From Desulfobulbaceae bacterium (lineage in GTDB: Bacteria > Desulfobacterota > Desulfobulbia > Desulfobulbales > Desulfobulbaceae): a stretch of 53,519 bases of DNA. Position numbers and translations under genes: made by a program. Below the pieces are notes generated by a model. It was not told the origin of the DNA and made no database searches. It saw only the letters and a list, made by a program, of their open reading frames with translations. Numbering within the stretch: position 1 is the stretch's first letter; each line of letters starts with the position of its first letter. Below are positions 9,169 through 18,401 of the stretch, one piece after another. The stretch is taken from positions 1 to 53,519 of the forward strand of contig JAAYIE010000036.1 in the NCBI GenBank assembly GCA_012744275.1. Reading direction: 5' to 3'.

Positions 9169-9978
9169 TCAGCTTCGCACCTGCAGACAATCGAAACGAA
9201 TGGCCTTGCCTGTAATGGAGTAGCTGGGCTTCAATCCGGCAAAGGGTGCTCCTTTCAGCGGCCTTTTAATGACTAATTTTTGAGGTTGAGCAGCCAGGGC
9301 CGCCTGCAAAAGCGCAATTTCGTCTGTACAGGGCTGCTCTACCATCTGCAGCAGTTGCAATTTTTTTTTAACCTTGGCGCTCTTATGCCTGGCTGGAAAC
9401 ATCGGATCCAGGTAAACAAGATCGGGCGGGCTGTGCAGCCCCTGCAACAGCTGGATACTGTCACCACACTGCAGTTGCATGCGCGCACAAATAGTGGCAA
9501 GTTCGGGCAGCATTTGCGCCTTCCGGAGAGCATCCTCCAAAAGCACTGCAATAAAGGGGTTGTATTCAAAGAGCAACACTTCAAAGCCCGCGGCGGCCAG
9601 CAGAAAGGCGTCTTCGCCAAGGCCGGCGGTGGCGTCGACTGCAAGCAGAGTCGTGCTGCGCCGTTTACGTATTTTTGCCGCCCGAACCAGCAGTTCACTT
9701 TTGAGCCGCTGTGGTTGAATACGCGGCAGGATCCGGCTGAAATCGGCTCGCAGCATGTGTCTACAAGGCATGTCAGACAGCCCCAGGGCAAGGCCATCCG
9801 CATCCAGAAAAAGTACCAGAGTCTGGTGAGCTGGTTTTCCCCTGATCAGCGGCAACTGCAGACGTTCTGCCAGCGTTTCTGCCTGCAGGCAGGGCGCTCC
9901 AGCATCTGCCCAGAGCAGAACCGGGTGCGCTGCCGATAGCTGAACACAGTGACTGGAAACAGCAGAATCCTTGATCAT
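9169..9978 (-). CDS. rsmJ: 16S rRNA m2G1516 methyltransferase RsmJ
   Basis: SAM-dependent methyltransferase acting on a guanine of helix 45 in small-subunit rRNA. At 269 residues it is close to the usual size. The SAM-binding motif is VDATAGLGEDAFLLAAAGF, followed by an acidic strand VLLFEYNP, and the catalytic-site motif reads YLDPMFPARHKSAKVKKK, which is very characteristic of RsmJ. The C-terminal VIKRPLKGAPFAG matches the family's closing motif. A T9 run on the plus strand (9361-9369, encoding Lys-Lys-Lys) lies in this gene but the frame is intact. It is divergent from kdsB with about 70 bases between starts. A general methyltransferase reading is certain and the RsmJ assignment strong. 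Confidence 0.9.
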   Translation of the reverse strand: MIKDSAVSSHCVQLSAAHPVLLWADAGAPCLQAETLAERLQLPLIRGKPAHQTLVLFLDADGLALGLSDMPCRHMLRADFSRILPRIQPQRLKSELLVRAAKIRKRRSTTLLAVDATAGLGEDAFLLAAAGFEVLLFEYNPFIAVLLEDALRKAQMLPELATICARMQLQCGDSIQLLQGLHSPPDLVYLDPMFPARHKSAKVKKKLQLLQMVEQPCTDEIALLQAALAAQPQKLVIKRPLKGAPFAGLKPSYSITGKAIRFDCLQVRS

Positions 9979-10048
9979 TGCCTTTTCAAATTCATGCCAG
10001 TATGTTTACAGCAATCCTCAATAATGCAACCCTTGCACAGGTGTTTTC

Positions 10049-10804
10049 ATGACTGCAGCCGTCCATGCCATTATCCCGGCCCGATATCAATCAAGCCGCT
10101 TCGAGGGTAAACCTTTAGCCCTGATTCAGGGGAAGCCCATGATTCAGCACGTGGTGGAGCGGGCCAAGGCCTCAACCATTTTGGCCCAGGTTGTGGTTGC
10201 GACCGATGACGAGCGCATTGCCCGCACAGTGGAAGGGTTTGGCGGTCAATGGGTTATAACCAGGCTGGATCACCACAGCGGTACCGACCGCCTGGCCGAG
10301 GCCGCCACACAGTTGGGGCTTGATGATGACGATGTGGTCGTCAACATTCAGGGCGACCAGCCCCTGTTTGCACCGGAAATCGTGGCGCAGGTGGCCAGAC
10401 CCATGCTGGCTGAACCAGATCTGCCGATGGCAACTCTTATGTACAAAATTACCCGACCCGAAGAAATAACCAATCCCAATCATGTGAAAACAGTATTCGA
10501 CAGTCGGGGCCGGGCACTATATTTCTCGCGCTCAACCATTCCGTACTGCAGGGATAAAGGCGAGACAGGTGCTGAATATTACCGGCATCTTGGTTTTTAC
10601 GCCTACCGTAAAAAATTTCTCGACACCTTTGTTTCTCTGCCGATGGGCCAGTGGGAACGGCTGGAAAAACTGGAGCAATTGCGCGCCCTGGAATACGGCT
10701 ATACTATTCGGGTGGTGCTCACCGAGCACGACTCCATTGAAGTGGACACACCAAACGATATCCAGAAGATTGAACAAATGCTACTGAAACAGGTGCGGGG
10801 CTGA
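10049..10804 (+). CDS. kdsB: 3-deoxy-manno-octulosonate cytidylyltransferase
   Basis: Activates Kdo as CMP-Kdo for lipopolysaccharide inner-core synthesis in the cytoplasm. The 251-residue length and sequence fit KdsB throughout: N-terminal nucleotide-binding IIPARYQSSRFEGKPLA, the HHSGTDRLAEAA segment, NIQGDQPLF with the metal-binding Asp, and HLGFYAYRKKFL near the C-terminus. The stop (TGA) shares one base with the ATG of the next gene, so the YvcK/CofD-like protein is translationally coupled to it. Its presence shows that the host is a Gram-negative bacterium with Kdo-containing LPS. Confidence 0.96.
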   Translation: MTAAVHAIIPARYQSSRFEGKPLALIQGKPMIQHVVERAKASTILAQVVVATDDERIARTVEGFGGQWVITRLDHHSGTDRLAEAATQLGLDDDDVVVNIQGDQPLFAPEIVAQVARPMLAEPDLPMATLMYKITRPEEITNPNHVKTVFDSRGRALYFSRSTIPYCRDKGETGAEYYRHLGFYAYRKKFLDTFVSLPMGQWERLEKLEQLRALEYGYTIRVVLTEHDSIEVDTPNDIQKIEQMLLKQVRG

Positions 10805-13167
10805 TGCAGAACACAAGCCAGCTGATAGCCGACACTCTGGAGGAACTGCGTGCCTCCCGCTACAGCGCCCTGGATTTGCTGGCTGAAAACAGCGAAGAAG
10901 AAAACCTGGTTTCCCTGTTTCTGGGCACCAAGGCTCAGGCGGTTTCACCGGCACTGCTTGCGCAGTTCAGCCGCTATCGGGAGCAGATGGAGCGTACCGA
11001 TACATCCGGCGTCAAGGTGGTGGTTTTTGGTGGAGGTACAGGCCTTGCCACCCTCATCGGCGGCGATTCCCGCCGAGAAGACTGGCCACAGCAGCCTTTT
11101 ACCGGGATGAAACAGCTCTTTGCTGACCTGCACAGTGTGGTCTGCGTCTCGGATGATGGTGGGTCCACAGGAGAATTGCGTAAACTGCTGCCGCTGGTTG
11201 GGCTTGGCGATTTGCGCCATGTACTGTTGGCCTCCATCCGGCGGGATGCGCTTATCCGCACCTATGCTTTAAGTGAGCCCGGTGCGCAGCAACTGGTGCT
11301 GACCCTGCATGGCCTCTTTAACTATCGGTTCACAGGACGGCCACAGTCCCTTGATGCACTGCTTGAGGCCAGTGCTGTTCGCCCACATGTGCTGCCAGGG
11401 CAAATGAGAATTTTATTCATGTCCCTTTTGGATGCCCTCTTCACCGACAAACGCCTTGAGCCAGTACTCGATTTTCCCCAATGCCTGGGCAATCTTCTAC
11501 TGGCAAGCGCCATCTACAAGCATCTTGATCCAGTTCTGACTACGAATGCTCTGCTGCATCGACCAGAGGCTCTGCACCGAGCCACTGGGCATGGGCTGGC
11601 GGAGGTGGCGAGGGTACTAGGTATGGCGGAAGATGCCGTATTACCCGCTTCCCTTACGCCTGCTGAATTGTGCTTGTTGTATAGCAATGGCGTCCTCGCG
11701 ACCAGTGAAGACAAATCAAGCACAGCGCGGCGGCACTACCCTGTGGACCGGGTTATGACCGCTTTTTGTGATACTATGACCCTGCATCCACGCTTGCTTG
11801 GCCTGATTGCCGAGGCCGACATCCTGCTCTTTGCACCCGGAAGTCTGTATACCTCCATCATACCTATCCTGCAGATACCCGGCGTGCCCGAGGCCATCCG
11901 TGCCAACCAGCGGGCGATGAAGCTTTTGGTGGCCAATATCTGGGTGCAGACCGGGGAGACCGATGCCACCCGTGAGGCACCGGAACGGAAATTCTATGTT
12001 TCCGACATGATTTACGCCTATCACCGCAATATTCCAGGCGGTGTGGAACGTTTGTTCTCCCACGTCATTGCCTTGAACATGGCAGATATCCCAAGCTCCG
12101 TGCTACAGGGCTATGCCCTGGAAGCAAAGGAACCTATTTTTATTGACCGGGAGCGCGTACAGCAGCTGGGTTTTGGCCTTATTGAAGCAGCAGTGTTTTC
12201 CCGGGAACTTTTGCGGCGACAAAATCGTATCCAGCACGACCCGGATGCGCTGGCCAAAACCATCAAAACCTTGTGGATACTGCGCTCCTTTAATCTGCTC
12301 AATTGCCATGCACCTCAGAAGCAGCTGCCGGAACCCATAGCGACAAACACAATGGGATGTCCAGCAAGGCCGATTCCCTGCAGCCGCTATCAGGCCCTGC
12401 AAGACCGGCTGCAGGCCCTGAAAATGGGCCGGATCAGTACGACAGCTCAGGCTGATACAGAAGCACCGGAGCCCCTGTCGCCAATGAAACACCACGCCTT
12501 TGTACGGGCTTTACTCAACATCCTTTGGCGACATCCAGACATTCCGGTGGCGCACCTCATGGCGCTAAAGAAGATTTGGCTGATTGACACCACCGTCTGG
12601 GAACGCGCCCAGGAGTGGGATAATATCTATTCAACCTACCAGCCTGACACGCAGCGTATCCTTATAAGGGAGGATCAATGCCGGAACGCGCGTCAACTTG
12701 AAATAGCCTTTCTGGTCGCCCTTGGACAGTCTTTATTGGGAAACTATGTGGCCAAAAAAAGCATGGAACCACTGCTGTTTCGCGGCGCGGCGGTTGGGCT
12801 GCTCTACCGTCTGCAGCTGCAATCTGCACATAAACTGGATGGATATCTTGCCCATGGGGACATAGGCCAGTATCTGCAACTCACGCGCATGCATCCAAGC
12901 CCTGTTGAAAGCGGTGTGTTTACCCGAGCAGTGAACCTGGCCGAAGGCTTTACCCCACCCGGACTTTTTTTCGGACTTTTTTACGCCTGGTATCTGGACA
13001 GTACGCTTGCGCCAAATATTGAATATAAAATGTCCATCATGCGGCACGAACAAGCAGCCATGATCCCGGAGCAGATGCGAATATCCCGGCGACGCAGCGA
13101 TACCATTGATTTTTTCAGGGAAAAGGTTTTTCGACAAATCACAATGCCGCATGTTGGGCAGGAATGA
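10804..13167 (+). CDS. YvcK/CofD-like protein with long C-terminal extension
   Basis: 787 residues, about twice the size of a normal YvcK. Residues about 71-480 carry the YvcK/CofD Rossmann-type core: VVVFGGGTGLATLIGG (76-80 is GGGTG), CVSDDGGSTGELRKL near 116, LGDLRHVLLASI, FAPGSLYTSIIPIL near 345 and NIWVQTGETD. YvcK binds UDP-sugars and affects gluconeogenic growth and wall synthesis; CofD is a phospholactate transferase. The sequence does not show that either activity is present. The first 70 residues and the last 300 match nothing I recognise. The C-terminal part is mostly helical-looking, with Trp-rich and Arg-rich segments. It is coupled to kdsB by a one-base overlap. The family assignment for the core is good; function is open. 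Confidence 0.8.
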   Translation: MQNTSQLIADTLEELRASRYSALDLLAENSEEENLVSLFLGTKAQAVSPALLAQFSRYREQMERTDTSGVKVVVFGGGTGLATLIGGDSRREDWPQQPFTGMKQLFADLHSVVCVSDDGGSTGELRKLLPLVGLGDLRHVLLASIRRDALIRTYALSEPGAQQLVLTLHGLFNYRFTGRPQSLDALLEASAVRPHVLPGQMRILFMSLLDALFTDKRLEPVLDFPQCLGNLLLASAIYKHLDPVLTTNALLHRPEALHRATGHGLAEVARVLGMAEDAVLPASLTPAELCLLYSNGVLATSEDKSSTARRHYPVDRVMTAFCDTMTLHPRLLGLIAEADILLFAPGSLYTSIIPILQIPGVPEAIRANQRAMKLLVANIWVQTGETDATREAPERKFYVSDMIYAYHRNIPGGVERLFSHVIALNMADIPSSVLQGYALEAKEPIFIDRERVQQLGFGLIEAAVFSRELLRRQNRIQHDPDALAKTIKTLWILRSFNLLNCHAPQKQLPEPIATNTMGCPARPIPCSRYQALQDRLQALKMGRISTTAQADTEAPEPLSPMKHHAFVRALLNILWRHPDIPVAHLMALKKIWLIDTTVWERAQEWDNIYSTYQPDTQRILIREDQCRNARQLEIAFLVALGQSLLGNYVAKKSMEPLLFRGAAVGLLYRLQLQSAHKLDGYLAHGDIGQYLQLTRMHPSPVESGVFTRAVNLAEGFTPPGLFFGLFYAWYLDSTLAPNIEYKMSIMRHEQAAMIPEQMRISRRRSDTIDFFREKVFRQITMPHVGQE

Positions 13168-13309
13168 TGCGACCTCGGTCCTGCATCCAGGTGCAGCCCG
13201 CATCTGGGTTACCTGTACACCCATAATCCTTGCGCAATTTTTCGTTCATGCACATAGTTAAGGAACTGTTTTATTGTCGTCTCCACCTTATTAAGAGAAT
13301 GAGTAGTCG

Positions 13310-13678
13310 ATGAAAGTTCTTGTAATAGATGATGACGCACAAATCCGCCTAATGCTGCGTGAAGTGCTTGGCTGGGCCGGATACGAGGTGTTGGAGGCCG
13401 AAAACGGGCGGAAAGGTCAGCTGGCACAGCGACAACACCGGGCGGATCTGGTTATTACTGATCTGATCATGCCTGAACAGGAAGGACTGGAAACCATAGC
13501 CGCTTTGAAAAAGGAATTTCCGGACCTCAAAATAATCGCTGTCTCCGGCGGTGGTCGGGTCAGCCCCGAGATGTATCTGCCCACGGCCCAAGAACTCGGA
13601 GCTGATGTGGTCTTTAGGAAACCCTTTAACATCCAACGCCTGAGTGCCGCTGTCAAGGAACTCCTAGAAACAAAGTAA
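13310..13678 (+). CDS. Single-domain response regulator (CheY-like receiver)
   Basis: A 122-residue protein that is a receiver domain only, with no output domain. Key positions are present: acidic pocket VIDDDAQ (Asp 7-9), phospho-acceptor Asp51 in LVITDLIMPEQEG, a Ser in VSGGG at the place of the switch Ser/Thr, and Lys in VFRKPF near residue 105. The start has a GAGAATGAG stretch upstream. No histidine kinase gene is adjacent, so its partner is elsewhere; it may signal by protein contact. A possible weak hairpin terminator follows at 13687. Confidence 0.93.
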   Translation: MKVLVIDDDAQIRLMLREVLGWAGYEVLEAENGRKGQLAQRQHRADLVITDLIMPEQEGLETIAALKKEFPDLKIIAVSGGGRVSPEMYLPTAQELGADVVFRKPFNIQRLSAAVKELLETK

Positions 13679-13686
13679 AAAACCTT

Positions 13687-13709
13687 GGGCTGCCTTTTGC
13701 CGGCAGCTC
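13687..13709 (+). terminator. Weak hairpin after response regulator
   Basis: Eight-pair stem (13687-13694 with 13702-13709, one G-T pair) and a seven-base loop, eight bases after the response regulator stop. The downstream bases (ACCGTTTCGTT) give only a poor U tract, so it may attenuate rather than stop transcription. Confidence 0.35.
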
Positions 13710-13743
13710 ACCGTTTCGTTCATTCTGCAGTAGCTACGTATGC

Positions 13744-14760
13744 ATGTATCTTGCCCGGAAGGAAAACGGCCTGAACCGTTATGAATTTGTCTTGCGGGAA
13801 TCGTACCCCCAGGGCGATTGGTTTGCCTGTCGTGATGTGGCCAGTCTTGGTCAGGATCCGGGAGAGCATCTGGTGTACATTGGTGGCAATTCCTTTTACA
13901 TCGACGAAAAACTGATTCAACGCCTGCGGGCCCAGGGGGTCAGCACTCCCTACGCCGATCTCGAAGATCTTTTTTTCCCCTATGTGGATCCGGAAATCCG
14001 GATGCAGCTCGAACCGTTTCGCGAACGAAGCCGTTACCGGAACTGGAAACGCTCCGATGAGAGCCTGCGCAGGCGCGCCCTTGAAGAAACGCATCCCTTT
14101 GACCGCCGCCGTTTGCACTATCTCAGACTGGGTCGCAGCTCGGTACAGGCAGTGGAAAAAACTCCGGCCCTCTATATTACCCTGCTCGACAAGTCACGTG
14201 ATGAAATTGAACAACTCATCCTCATGCAGGAGCAAATCCTGCAGGTTCGGGACTATCAATACTACCTGTTTTCGGTGTTTGATTTGCAGAGTCACTTCCA
14301 GGAAAGCTATGCCCGTTCCATGCCCCACGCCCTTGAACGGGAACGGGTAGATGCCTGTTTTCTGGAGGAGTTTTGTGCTCTAGCCAAGGATGAATATTTC
14401 TGGCAGGGCTTTCCCCGTACCGAAGATCTGCCGCAGTATCTGCTGCGCTATCTGTTCATCTATTTTGACCTGATTCCGGATGAGCTGCCCCACTGGCGAC
14501 CTTCCTTCGGCGCCCGCAGCAGGCGCTTCAGCAGTGGCAGCAGCGGTGCTACAGGAACTGCCGGTCGCAGCATGACCCGCCGGGAAGCACTTGCCGTCTT
14601 TTCCTTGAGTGCTGAAGAACTCGGTACCATGGACAAAAAGGCCCTTACTCGCCTGTACCGTAAAAAGGCGCAGGACATGCACCCGGACAAGGGTGGTGAT
14701 GCGGAGGGCTTCATCCGCCTGACCAACGCCTACGAGCAATTGTTGCCTTCCCTGTTATGA
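13744..14760 (+). CDS. J-domain protein with unassigned N-terminal region
   Basis: 338 residues. The last 60 or so form a J domain: REALAVFSLSAEELGTMDKK, then LTRLYRKKAQDMHPDKGGDAEGF, with the HPD motif near residue 312 that stimulates DnaK-type ATPases. The first 260 residues are not a family I recognise: rich in Tyr, Arg and Glu with predicted helices, followed by a Ser/Gly linker. A J domain at the C-terminus is the arrangement of DjlA/TerB-like and several adapter proteins, so this is probably a dedicated Hsp70 recruiter rather than a general DnaJ (no Gly/Phe region, no zinc fingers). Its TGA overlaps the ATG of the following ABC transporter (ATGA), pointing to co-translation with the exporter genes. 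Confidence 0.85.
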   Translation: MYLARKENGLNRYEFVLRESYPQGDWFACRDVASLGQDPGEHLVYIGGNSFYIDEKLIQRLRAQGVSTPYADLEDLFFPYVDPEIRMQLEPFRERSRYRNWKRSDESLRRRALEETHPFDRRRLHYLRLGRSSVQAVEKTPALYITLLDKSRDEIEQLILMQEQILQVRDYQYYLFSVFDLQSHFQESYARSMPHALERERVDACFLEEFCALAKDEYFWQGFPRTEDLPQYLLRYLFIYFDLIPDELPHWRPSFGARSRRFSSGSSGATGTAGRSMTRREALAVFSLSAEELGTMDKKALTRLYRKKAQDMHPDKGGDAEGFIRLTNAYEQLLPSLL

Positions 14761-16532
14761 ACAGCACACCGGCAGCAGTGGAAGAAGCCGGACTGGGCGT
14801 GCTATGGGCCATGGTTGTGCCCATTTTCCGCAGGCATTGGCTGCGGCTCGGCTTTGGTCTGGGCACCCTGATTGCGGTCGATTTTCTGCAACTGCTCATT
14901 CCCCGCCTGGTGCAGGAAGCAGTGGACGCCCTGGCTGCTGGCACAGCCACCTCTGCACTGCTTGCCCGCATAGCCGGGGTGATTCTCCTCTTTGCCGTCA
15001 CCATGGCTGGCCTGCGGTTTGTCTGGCGCTATATGATCATCGGTTTTTCCCGCCTGCTGGAGCGCAATCTGCGCAACCGGCTCTTTGATCATCTCCTGCG
15101 CATGGATCAGCCCTTTTTTGAGCGCCGCACCACTGGTGATCTGATGGCGCATGCCAGCAACGACCTGAGTGTCATTCAGACAGCCTTTGGCATTGGTGTG
15201 GTAGCAGCGGTGGATGCCTTTGTTATGTCATTGGCTGCTTTGGGCTTCATGCTGGCCATTGATGTACGCCTGACCCTGATAGTGCTTTTGCCCATGCCTA
15301 TTCTGATCTTCTGTACCAAGAAGCTCTCCGGCATGCTGCACAACCGCTTTAACCTGGTGCAGGAGCAATTTTCTCTGCTGACCGAATTCGCCCGGGCAAG
15401 CCTGACTTCCATCCGCCTGATCAAGGCCTACACCCTGGAAGACTTCCAGAGCCGCCATTTTGAGCGTCTGGGCAACGATTATGTACGCAGCAATCTACGA
15501 GTTGCCCGGATACAGGGCTTGCTTTCCCCTACCTCCACGTTGGTGGGGAGCGCTGGCATGCTGCTTCTGGTGTATTTCGGCGGCATTTTTGTGATAGAAG
15601 AGCGTATCACCATCGGCGCCTTTGTTGCCTTTATCAGTTACCTGACCATGCTCATCTGGCCAATGATGGCAGTGGGCTGGGTAGCAAATATTGCTCAACG
15701 CGGTATTACCAGCCTACGACGGATACACCGCGTACTGGCAAGCGAGCCCAGTGTGGACTTCGGCCCCACCCGTACCCTGCAGCGGGCACATGCGGTCAGC
15801 TACAGGTGCCGTAATCTGCACTTCTCCTATGCCGAGGGCGGCCGGCCCGCTCTGTCGAATATCGACCTTGAAATCTGCCCCGGTCTGCTCGGGCTGACCG
15901 GTCGCACCGCTTCGGGAAAATCCACCTTGTGCAAGTTGCTTTTGCGGATGTATCCGCTTGCGCCGGGCATGCTCTATTTCCAGGGGGAAGATGTCACCAC
16001 GCTGGCGCAGTCCTTTATCCGCAGTCATATCGCCTATGTAAGCCAGGAAACCTTTCTCTTTGCCGACAGCATTGCCGCCAACATCGCCCTGGGCATGCCA
16101 GAGGCCGGCATGGAGGAAATCCGCGCAGCAGCAAGCCTTGCTGCCATTGACGGGGAGATTTGCGCCTTCAGCGGCGGCTACAAGGCAGCTATTGGCGAGC
16201 GGGGGGTCAAGCTTTCGGGCGGGCAGAAACAGCGTATCGCACTTGCGCGCGCGCTGCTCTGTAAGCGGCCCATGCTGGTTATTGATGATGGTCTGTCTGC
16301 TGTGGATGTGGAAACCGAACAGGAGATTATCCACAATCTGAAGAATCATTATGGAGATGGGAAAGCAGGCAGCACGATTCTTTTGGTATCCCACCGGGTG
16401 AATGTGCTGCGCCATTGCGATCGCATCGTGGTACTTGATGAGGGCAGGATCAGCGGCAGCGGCACCCACAACGAGCTGCTGTCGCACGATTTTTACCGAA
16501 TCATGGTGGAGAAGCAGCGTAACCATGCTTAA
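14757..16532 (+). CDS. ABC exporter half-transporter, subunit 1 (degenerate Walker B)
   Basis: 591 residues: six-helix type I exporter membrane domain (about 20-320) fused to an ATPase domain (about 340-591). Walker A is GRTASGKST, the signature is canonical LSGGQKQRIALARALL, and the H-loop His is in LLVSHRVNVL. Walker B reads LVIDDGLSAVD, with Asp where the catalytic Glu should be, so this subunit's own ATP site is expected to be non-hydrolytic. The partner gene overlaps by eight bases and has the complementary defect, as in MdlAB/TM287-288/LmrCD-type heterodimers. Substrate unknown; lipid or drug export is usual for the family. The gene starts within the stop of the J-domain gene. Confidence 0.92.
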   Translation: MNSTPAAVEEAGLGVLWAMVVPIFRRHWLRLGFGLGTLIAVDFLQLLIPRLVQEAVDALAAGTATSALLARIAGVILLFAVTMAGLRFVWRYMIIGFSRLLERNLRNRLFDHLLRMDQPFFERRTTGDLMAHASNDLSVIQTAFGIGVVAAVDAFVMSLAALGFMLAIDVRLTLIVLLPMPILIFCTKKLSGMLHNRFNLVQEQFSLLTEFARASLTSIRLIKAYTLEDFQSRHFERLGNDYVRSNLRVARIQGLLSPTSTLVGSAGMLLLVYFGGIFVIEERITIGAFVAFISYLTMLIWPMMAVGWVANIAQRGITSLRRIHRVLASEPSVDFGPTRTLQRAHAVSYRCRNLHFSYAEGGRPALSNIDLEICPGLLGLTGRTASGKSTLCKLLLRMYPLAPGMLYFQGEDVTTLAQSFIRSHIAYVSQETFLFADSIAANIALGMPEAGMEEIRAAASLAAIDGEICAFSGGYKAAIGERGVKLSGGQKQRIALARALLCKRPMLVIDDGLSAVDVETEQEIIHNLKNHYGDGKAGSTILLVSHRVNVLRHCDRIVVLDEGRISGSGTHNELLSHDFYRIMVEKQRNHA

Positions 16533-18342
16533 CTACGGTTATTCGGAAGAAGGCGTGCAGGTCTCGGTGGGTGATCTCACCTTGTGGCGACGCATCCTTA
16601 CCTACAGTGCCCATTACCGGGGCGCAATGACACTGGCCGTGCTACTCGCCCTGGCGGTGAGCATTTCCACCCTGATCATGCCGCAGCTCATGCAGCGAGG
16701 TATCGACCACTACATTCTGGCCACAGATCTGGCCAGTGACACGCGGGTGCAGGGCTTGGGCCGGATCGTCATGCAGTATGGCATGTTGGTGGTACTGGTT
16801 TTTGTCTGCACCTTCGCCCAAATGGTGCTCCTGGAATGGGTAGGGCAGTCGGTCATGCATCGCATGCGTCAGGACCTGTTTGTTCACCTGCTTGGCCTTG
16901 ATCTGCGTTTTTTCCACAGCCAACCAGCTGGTCGCCTGGTCACCCGCCTCACCAACGACATCCAGAATATGCACGAGATGTTCACCTCGGTGATGGTGGT
17001 CCTCTTCAATGAGGCCCTGAAACTGGCCGGTATCTTTGTTTTTCTTTTCTGGATGAATGCCCGTCTGGCTATGGCCATGCTGATTTTTGCGCCGATTGCC
17101 CTGGGGGCGACCTGGCTGTTTTCGAGGCTGGCCCGCGATCGCTTCAGGGATATCCGTATCCAGCTGGCGAAAATCAACGCCTTTCTGGCCGAAAACCTGG
17201 GCGGCATCAGCGTGATTCAGGCCTTTGACGCACAGCTGCGCAGCAGTGCGCATTTTCACCGCCTCAACCAGGAATACCTGCACCGAACCTTCAGCCAGAT
17301 CAAGGTATTTGGCATCTTCATGCCTTTTACCGAAATGCTGGGTGTGGTGGCCATTGCCGTCATTGTCTGGTATGGCGGTGGCGAGGCCCTGCGTGGCAGT
17401 CTGACCATCGGTGAACTTGCTGCCTTTATCACCTATATGCGGCTTTTCTTCCAGCCCCTGCGGGAACTGTCTCAGAACTATTCCATTGTCCAGTCGGCAA
17501 TGGCCTCGGCGGAACGCATCTTTGAAACCTTGGATGCCCGTTCTGAGATTTTGCTGCTCCTGCAAGAGGATGGCGCGTCGCATCCAGCAGATGCAACACT
17601 GCAGGCGGCAAAAGGTTGTGAGATTGAGTACCGGGGCGTAGATTTCGGTTACAGGGCAGACGAACTGGTATTGCGTGGGGTTAATCTGACCATTGCCCCT
17701 GGCGAAACCGTGGCTCTGGTCGGCGCCACCGGTGCAGGTAAGACCAGCATGATTTCACTCCTCATCCGTTTTTACGATCCGGTACGGGGGGCAGTACTGA
17801 TCTGCGGCCAGGATATCCGCACTATGCCGCTTGCCCAACTGCGCCGCCGTATTGGTCTAGTCATGCAGGATATCTTCATTATGCCCGACACCGTGCTTGC
17901 CAATATAATTCTGGATCAGACCCATGATGAGGCGCGACTTGACGATATCCTGGCACAAACCGGCCTGCACCGTTTCATCGATCGCCTGCCCCAGGGCCTG
18001 CAAACCCGGATTGGCGAAGGGGCCCTGAACCTGTCATTGGGGGAAAAACAACTGCTTTCTTTTGTGCGTGCCCTCTACCGCAACCCTGAGATTCTGGTTC
18101 TGGATGAGGCCACGGCCTCAATTGATTCCGAATCGGAAAACCTGCTGGAACAAGCTGTTGCCGCAGGTTTTGCCAATCGCAGCTCCCTGGTGATTGCCCA
18201 CCGGCTTTCCACCATCCGCCGCGCCAACAGAATCGTGGTGATGGATCAGGGTCGCATTGTTGAAATTGGCAGCCACGACGAACTGTTGAGCCGGGATTCG
18301 TACTACCGCAAGCTAGTCCACATTGACCTGCAATCAAGTTAA
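16525..18342 (+). CDS. ABC exporter half-transporter, subunit 2 (degenerate signature)
   Basis: 605 residues from the ATG at 16525. An open frame reaches back to 16402, but that part lies in the first subunit gene. Membrane domain about 30-340, ATPase about 365-605. Walker A GATGAGKTS, Q-loop VMQDIF, Walker B LVLDEATASIDSESE with the catalytic Glu, and H-loop His in LVIAHRLSTIRR are all canonical, but the signature reads LSLGEKQLLSF instead of LSGGQ. The degenerate signature pairs with the degenerate Walker B of subunit 1 in one composite site, leaving one good ATPase site formed by this Walker A/B and the other subunit's LSGGQ. It ends 60 bases from the convergent yejE. Confidence 0.92.
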   Translation: MLNYGYSEEGVQVSVGDLTLWRRILTYSAHYRGAMTLAVLLALAVSISTLIMPQLMQRGIDHYILATDLASDTRVQGLGRIVMQYGMLVVLVFVCTFAQMVLLEWVGQSVMHRMRQDLFVHLLGLDLRFFHSQPAGRLVTRLTNDIQNMHEMFTSVMVVLFNEALKLAGIFVFLFWMNARLAMAMLIFAPIALGATWLFSRLARDRFRDIRIQLAKINAFLAENLGGISVIQAFDAQLRSSAHFHRLNQEYLHRTFSQIKVFGIFMPFTEMLGVVAIAVIVWYGGGEALRGSLTIGELAAFITYMRLFFQPLRELSQNYSIVQSAMASAERIFETLDARSEILLLLQEDGASHPADATLQAAKGCEIEYRGVDFGYRADELVLRGVNLTIAPGETVALVGATGAGKTSMISLLIRFYDPVRGAVLICGQDIRTMPLAQLRRRIGLVMQDIFIMPDTVLANIILDQTHDEARLDDILAQTGLHRFIDRLPQGLQTRIGEGALNLSLGEKQLLSFVRALYRNPEILVLDEATASIDSESENLLEQAVAAGFANRSSLVIAHRLSTIRRANRIVVMDQGRIVEIGSHDELLSRDSYYRKLVHIDLQSS

Positions 18343-18401
18343 CCTATTATTTACACAGCAAAAGACCCCCAGCGACACCTACCTGTGCATACGCCGGAAG
18401 A

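Noticed and set aside
16642-17583. 313-codon frame on the minus strand opposite the ABC subunit
   Set aside because: Shadow of the transporter coding frame; Gln/His-rich composition typical of antisense frames.
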